Origin: Roseinatronobacter sp052379845
GTDB taxonomy: Bacteria; Pseudomonadota; Alphaproteobacteria; Rhodobacterales; Rhodobacteraceae
Length of the DNA stretch: 64,000 nt
Reading direction: 5' to 3' (one strand)
Assembly (NCBI GenBank): GCA_052379845.1
Contig: JBQTCF010000018.1
Of this stretch, positions 60,015 through 64,000 are shown piece after piece (the stretch's first letter is position 1; every line of letters begins with the position of its first letter). A program made the position numbers and the translations under genes. The notes beneath the pieces were generated by a model that did not search any database, was not told the DNA's origin, and saw only the letters and a program-made list of their open reading frames with translations.

Positions 60015-63000
60015 ATGTCGATTTCCAGAAGCGGCACGTTTAATGAAAACCCCGGTTTTGGGGAATGGGCCTATGGTGTCAGTGGGTTGGGGACGCTGAC
60101 GGTTGATGGCGGCAGCGTGCTGACAATGACGTCTTCCTCCGGGGGGGGGCCATATGTGCGCGTTGGCCGCTTCGCCAATGGCGACGGCACCATCACGGTT
60201 ACGGGCACCGGCAGCACGGTCCGGATTGATTCGGCGGGCAGCACAGCAGTCGGTGACGGGGCGGGGCTGCAGATCGGGCGCGATGGCGCGGTGGGCGTGG
60301 TCAATGTGCTTGACGGCGCGGCGCTGCGCATCATCGATGCTGTCGCAACAAGCGCGGGCATCAATGGCGATGAATACCTTATTGTCGGTCGCGGCACAGG
60401 GGGGAACGGAACGCTGAATGTGCAGGGCGGCGAAGTCGAGCTGTCAGGAAACGGCGCATCCCTTGTCGTTGCCCGAGATGGCGCAACCGGCGCGCTGAAC
60501 GTGTCGCAGGCGTCCCGGATTCAGATTACCAACAGCCCGGCGGAACTGGACAGAAACGCCAGCCTGACATTGGGGCGCACGGGTTCCACAGGAACCGCGA
60601 CGATTGACAGTTCCACGGTCATTCTGGAAAATCGTGGACTGGGCGAAGCCTATCTGGCGGTGGGCCGGTTTGGCGCCGCCACCATGACAGTCACAGGCAC
60701 GGGTGCCACCGATCACGGGGTGTTCCTGCATGGCGGCAGTGGCAGCTACGCATTCGTCGATATCGGGCGCGGTCCCGCAGGCTTTGGCACGCTGACCGTC
60801 ACCGATGCCAGTTTGCGGTTGCAAAATGATGGCCAAGGGTTTGACGGTGCCAGCACTGGCGCAGGCGGCGATGTGGACTTACGGATTGGCCGTGACGGCG
60901 GCACAGGTACGCTTGTTCTTGACGGGGCCCAGCTTGATATGCTGGCAGAGCGAAGCGCCAGCCTGTCTTTGGGCGATAATTTCTACAATACCGAAGAAAA
61001 CGCCGGGGGAACCGGAACCCTGACCCTGCGCAATGGCAGTGTGGCGAATATTGTTTCGCTGGAAGGGTCGGGGCCACCTGATGCGGAAACCCGCTGGGAT
61101 GCTTATGTCTATGTTGGCGATGCGCTGGCGACGGGCATTGCCGCAGTGGAACAGTCCACATTGGTGATAGAAAACCGCCACACTGGCGAGGCGTATCTGG
61201 GTGTTGGCCGGTTTGGCACGGGCACCATGACAGTGACAGGCACCGGCGCCGCCGATCACGGGGTGTTCGTGCATGGCGGCGATGACGACTATGCCTTCGT
61301 CGATATCGGGCGCGGTGCAACCGGCAATGGCACAATGACAGTGACCAATGCCACCTTGCGGTTGCAAAATGACGGTGTCGGGTTTGACGGTGCCACCTAT
61401 GGCGCTGGCGGGGACGCGCAACTGATAATCGGGCGCGCGGGCGGCACAGGCCAGCTGACGCTGAACCCCGACGCGAAGCTGGAAATGACCGCCACTGACG
61501 ACAGTTTTATTCTTGTAGGCAATGGCGGCGACGGCACACTGACAGCCAACGACGCCAGCATCGATCTTGTCGCAGGGGACCGCGCGGCGATTACGGTTGG
61601 CCAAACCGCGGATAGCACCGCAGCAGCAAGTTTCACCGATGGCAGCACTGTCTCCGTGCAGGGTGCAAGGGCAGGTCTGATCGTCGGCTGGGGCAACGGA
61701 ACGGGCACAAGCGACGTCACATTCGACGCATCAAACCTCACGATCACGGCAAGTGAGGTCGCTGCGATCACGCTTGGAACACCCCCGCCGGGCGAAGTGT
61801 CCTTGGGGTCGGGCACTGGCACGCTGACCTTGATGAACAACGCCAGCGTAACATTGGACGCCTCCATCGGTCAGGCCGGGCTGCTTATTGGCGGCGGTAC
61901 GGGGGGGGCGGGGGTGCTGAATGTCACCGCAGGGTCCGCGATCAGCATGTCGGGGGGCACAACGGCAGCCGAAATCGGCACCAATGGCGGCACCGGCACC
62001 GTGACGGTGGGGCAGAACAGCCAGATTGCGGGGTTTGACACTGCCGAGATCGGATCGGTCGGGGGGTCAGGGCGGATTGTGTTGCAAGACGGCGGAACCT
62101 TTGGTGGTGCCGGTTCCGTGACGACCTTACATCAGAACGGCGTTCTGGAAGCGGGCGCTGGTGCGCTCGGCGGTGATCTGGTGGTTGATGGCGGTCTGGT
62201 TGACATGCAATCATCAGACCTGTCGCGCCTTGATGTGATGGGCAATGCCAATCTGGGTTCGGGGCGCGTGCGGCTGGAAATTGGCGCGTCAACGCATGAC
62301 AGCATCGACATTGCGGGCAGTGCGCAGATTGGCACAGGCACCGCTGGCAATACAGAATTCACGGTCAACCTGATCGAAGACCGGGTTCTGGCCGCCGGGG
62401 AAACTGTTGGTTTGCTGCGCGCGACGGGGGGACTTACGGTCAGTGACATCGCGCGGCTGGATGCCGGGGTAAGTGGGGCAAATGCCGGGTTTTCATGGGT
62501 GCTCGGGGTGCAGGCGGCCCATGCTGACCAACTGGCGCTGACAGCACTTACGCCCTCTGACACCGGGCCGGGAACAGGCGGCACGCTGGATCTGGCGGGC
62601 AACACGCAAGCCACCGCCGTCTGGAACAGCGCCACTGCCCAATGGACGGTCGAGGGCGGCGCATGGGTGGCGGGCATCGCAACAAACCTTGACGGCCTGT
62701 CGGGCACGGCATTCGGGGACCAGATCGATGCAAGGGGCCTGTCCAGCGCGATCCGCATCACTGGCGGGGCGGGCGATGATACCTTCTATGGCGGCGGCGG
62801 GGATGACATCATCATCGGCGGCGGCGGGCAGGACAATGTCATCTATGGCGCCGCGCGCGCGCAATATGACATACAGACCGATCACGCCACCGGGGTAACA
62901 ACCGTCACAGACCTGCGCAATCCCGCAACAACGCCTGATTACAGTGGAACCGATACCCTGACGCGCGTGGAACTGCTGCGGTTTGCGGATATGGACGTCT

Positions 63001-63545
63001 CGCTTGCGGTGGACACAACGATTGCCATCACCGGACGGCCCGGAACGGGAATGACGGGTGTCATGCTGAACGCGACCCTATCCGACGGGGCCGTAGAGGC
63101 CGTGGGAAATACAGGAAACGATGGCCAGGTGATTTTTTCGACTGCTGCGGGCGGTGATATCCGGATCACTGGAACAAAACCCTATGACCCCGCCACAGAC
63201 GGCACGATCACAGCAAGGGATGCGCTGGACGTTCTGCGCCTTGCTGTCGGGCTGTCGCCAAGCTGGGGTTCTGCCGCGCCGCTGGATTTCATCGCCGCTG
63301 ACATCAATCAAGATGGCCAGATCACCGCTGCCGATGCACTGGATGTTTTGCGCGCAGCCGTCGGCCTGCAAGGCCCAAACCAGCCACGCTGGTTCTTCAT
63401 TGACAGTGAAACCGACCTGTCCAGCATTGGCCGCAACAACACGTCAGTTGATGAAGGGGTGCTGTTCAACCCTCTGACTGCCGATATCTCGGGTCTTGGC
63501 ATGACGGGCATCTTGCTGGGCAGCATGCAGGATTTCGCGCAGTGA
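60015..63545 (+). CDS. Large secreted beta-strand repeat protein with RTX and dockerin-like C-terminus
   Basis: A 1,176-residue protein, strongly Gly/Thr/Asp-rich, with no N-terminal signal peptide. Residues 1 to about 800 are short beta-strand repeats (GGxGTLTL-like, VGRxGxGT) expected to form a long right-handed beta-helix, as in adhesins and autotransporter passengers. Near 917-946 lie RTX-type calcium nonapeptides (GGAGDD, GGGGDD, GGGGQD), and at 1058-1080 and 1096-1118 two dockerin-like loop-helix repeats (DINQDGQITAADAL). RTX without a signal peptide points to type I secretion; no exporter genes are adjacent. A 181-codon internal duplication is obvious. AGGGA precedes the ATG. Role: surface or extracellular protein, otherwise unknown. 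Confidence 0.82.
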   Translation: MSISRSGTFNENPGFGEWAYGVSGLGTLTVDGGSVLTMTSSSGGGPYVRVGRFANGDGTITVTGTGSTVRIDSAGSTAVGDGAGLQIGRDGAVGVVNVLDGAALRIIDAVATSAGINGDEYLIVGRGTGGNGTLNVQGGEVELSGNGASLVVARDGATGALNVSQASRIQITNSPAELDRNASLTLGRTGSTGTATIDSSTVILENRGLGEAYLAVGRFGAATMTVTGTGATDHGVFLHGGSGSYAFVDIGRGPAGFGTLTVTDASLRLQNDGQGFDGASTGAGGDVDLRIGRDGGTGTLVLDGAQLDMLAERSASLSLGDNFYNTEENAGGTGTLTLRNGSVANIVSLEGSGPPDAETRWDAYVYVGDALATGIAAVEQSTLVIENRHTGEAYLGVGRFGTGTMTVTGTGAADHGVFVHGGDDDYAFVDIGRGATGNGTMTVTNATLRLQNDGVGFDGATYGAGGDAQLIIGRAGGTGQLTLNPDAKLEMTATDDSFILVGNGGDGTLTANDASIDLVAGDRAAITVGQTADSTAAASFTDGSTVSVQGARAGLIVGWGNGTGTSDVTFDASNLTITASEVAAITLGTPPPGEVSLGSGTGTLTLMNNASVTLDASIGQAGLLIGGGTGGAGVLNVTAGSAISMSGGTTAAEIGTNGGTGTVTVGQNSQIAGFDTAEIGSVGGSGRIVLQDGGTFGGAGSVTTLHQNGVLEAGAGALGGDLVVDGGLVDMQSSDLSRLDVMGNANLGSGRVRLEIGASTHDSIDIAGSAQIGTGTAGNTEFTVNLIEDRVLAAGETVGLLRATGGLTVSDIARLDAGVSGANAGFSWVLGVQAAHADQLALTALTPSDTGPGTGGTLDLAGNTQATAVWNSATAQWTVEGGAWVAGIATNLDGLSGTAFGDQIDARGLSSAIRITGGAGDDTFYGGGGDDIIIGGGGQDNVIYGAARAQYDIQTDHATGVTTVTDLRNPATTPDYSGTDTLTRVELLRFADMDVSLAVDTTIAITGRPGTGMTGVMLNATLSDGAVEAVGNTGNDGQVIFSTAAGGDIRITGTKPYDPATDGTITARDALDVLRLAVGLSPSWGSAAPLDFIAADINQDGQITAADALDVLRAAVGLQGPNQPRWFFIDSETDLSSIGRNNTSVDEGVLFNPLTADISGLGMTGILLGSMQDFAQ
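60603..60945 (+). repeat. Internal repeat unit 1 of the secreted repeat protein
   Basis: About 114 codons (STVILENRGLGEAYLAVGRF onwards) recur 543 bases downstream with high similarity at both DNA and protein level, including TMTVTGTGA, DHGVF, YAFVDIGRG and LRLQNDG. In-frame spacing is exactly 181 codons. Confidence 0.8.
61146..61488 (+). repeat. Internal repeat unit 2 of the secreted repeat protein
   Basis: Second copy of the unit at 60603-60945 (STLVIENRHTGEAYLGVGRF onwards). Differences are spread over third positions and loops, so this is an old tandem duplication of a 181-codon block rather than a recent one. Confidence 0.8.
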
Positions 63546-64000
63546 TGCAGCCCTTCCCAATGCCTGTCCGACAAGACGGGTCTTGCGAGCGTGTATTGAC
63601 AGGCCATTCAGGGGGCGTGATCAGCAGTGACAGACCCACCTGCCCTTGATCTGTGCGTTTTGCCACAGATCAAGGGCAGGTATTATTTTGCCAAAACCAC
63701 CCGGAAAACCGCCCCCCCCTTTGCAGCATCCAGCGCAACTTGCTTCGGAACAACGCCTATCTACCTGTGGCCTCGGACATGCCCCCCTATAATTGTGAAC
63801 TGCACGCAGATGCATGCATCTGAACAGGAGTGGTCAGACCGGGGGCGCGTATGCGCAGCTTTACAGGGTTCTGGGTATCGCTAAAGGGCGCGGCAAGCGG
63901 GTCGGACAGAAACAATCGCCACGTCTGGGGGCGACGGTCTTGCGGGACATGTTCGTTCCGTGTCATATTATACACGAAAACCGATTGATCCGAATAAGTC
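63546..64000. other. 455-base tail without a supported gene
   Basis: It holds the long inverted repeat at 63638-63681. Short open frames on both strands downstream (up to 85 codons) show no family features, and I see no start of a larger gene before the window ends. Confidence 0.45.
63638..63690 (+). terminator. Perfect 18-bp inverted repeat, likely terminator of the repeat-protein gene
   Basis: ACCTGCCCTTGATCTGTG (63638-63655) pairs without mismatch with 63664-63681 around an eight-base loop (CGTTTTGC), followed by the AT-rich ATTATTTTG. It is 93 bases after the stop. The arms are unusually long for a terminator. Confidence 0.6.

Noticed and set aside
63787..63975. Short frames near the window end as the tail of another gene
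   Set aside because: No frame runs convincingly into position 64000 with coding character; left as unassigned.

Overview
The window is a continuous stretch of high-GC alphaproteobacterial chromosome. The gene set points to Rhodobacterales (Rhodobacteraceae or Roseobacter type): a gpmI, EnvC-like, CtpA-like, rppH operon next to argG; lysC followed by ptsP with a GAF-domain EI-Ntr; BKACE and DgcN/DgcA genes; and several TRAP and CaiB/BaiF genes. The genus cannot be fixed from the sequence alone. No rRNA, tRNA, CRISPR array, transposase or integrase was seen.

Bases 1-31,900 are mostly housekeeping or core accessory genes. They run from the 3' part of dabA (bicarbonate uptake) through an aminopeptidase P, a D-lactate/glycolate-type FAD oxidase, a periplasmic glutathione peroxidase coupled to a histone-deacetylase-family gene, lysC-ptsP, the leftward gpmI-EnvC-CtpA-rppH operon, argG, and a hotdog thioesterase coupled to ilvA. 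Next come a divergent HPt / receiver-PP2C pair, a HisN-like phosphatase, an XRE regulator, a quinone oxidoreductase and a Bax-inhibitor-1 protein with a clear terminator. The part ends with a leftward siderophore-type ABC importer flanked by a MarR regulator and a DUF2218 gene.

Bases 31,900-42,900 are one catabolic unit: a divergent LysR regulator, then a polyamine-type ABC importer (two permeases, Tat-exported binding protein, ATPase), a class III aminotransferase, a BKACE (DUF849) enzyme, a GNAT acetyltransferase, an acetylpolyamine-amidohydrolase-like deacetylase, and a DgcA/DgcN-like pair. The last five junctions overlap or nearly touch. The unit appears to take up an amine or amino-acid-like compound, transaminate it, and process N-acetylated amino acids.

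Bases 42,900-53,700 are the most unusual part. Leftward genes encode two 2-hydroxyacyl-CoA dehydratase-family subunits, three tandem class III CoA-transferases (the middle one lacking the catalytic Asp) and a complete TRAP transporter. A rightward MarR regulator and a fourth CoA-transferase follow. Three copies of a 17-bp palindrome, AGTTCAT-N3-ATGAACT (one with an outer mismatch), sit in front of the dehydratase genes, the CoA-transferase/TRAP operon and the fourth CoA-transferase. They tie the region into one predicted MarR regulon. The dehydratase subunits lack a canonical cluster cysteine and no activator ATPase is in the window.

Bases 53,700-64,000 hold a PAS/AAA+ enhancer-binding-type regulator with an altered GAFTGA loop (GAFPGA), divergent from a cyanate uptake and degradation operon of cynABDS layout. 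A 1,176-residue secreted repeat protein with RTX and dockerin-like C-terminal motifs follows, then a 455-base tail with a perfect 18-bp inverted repeat and no gene I can support.
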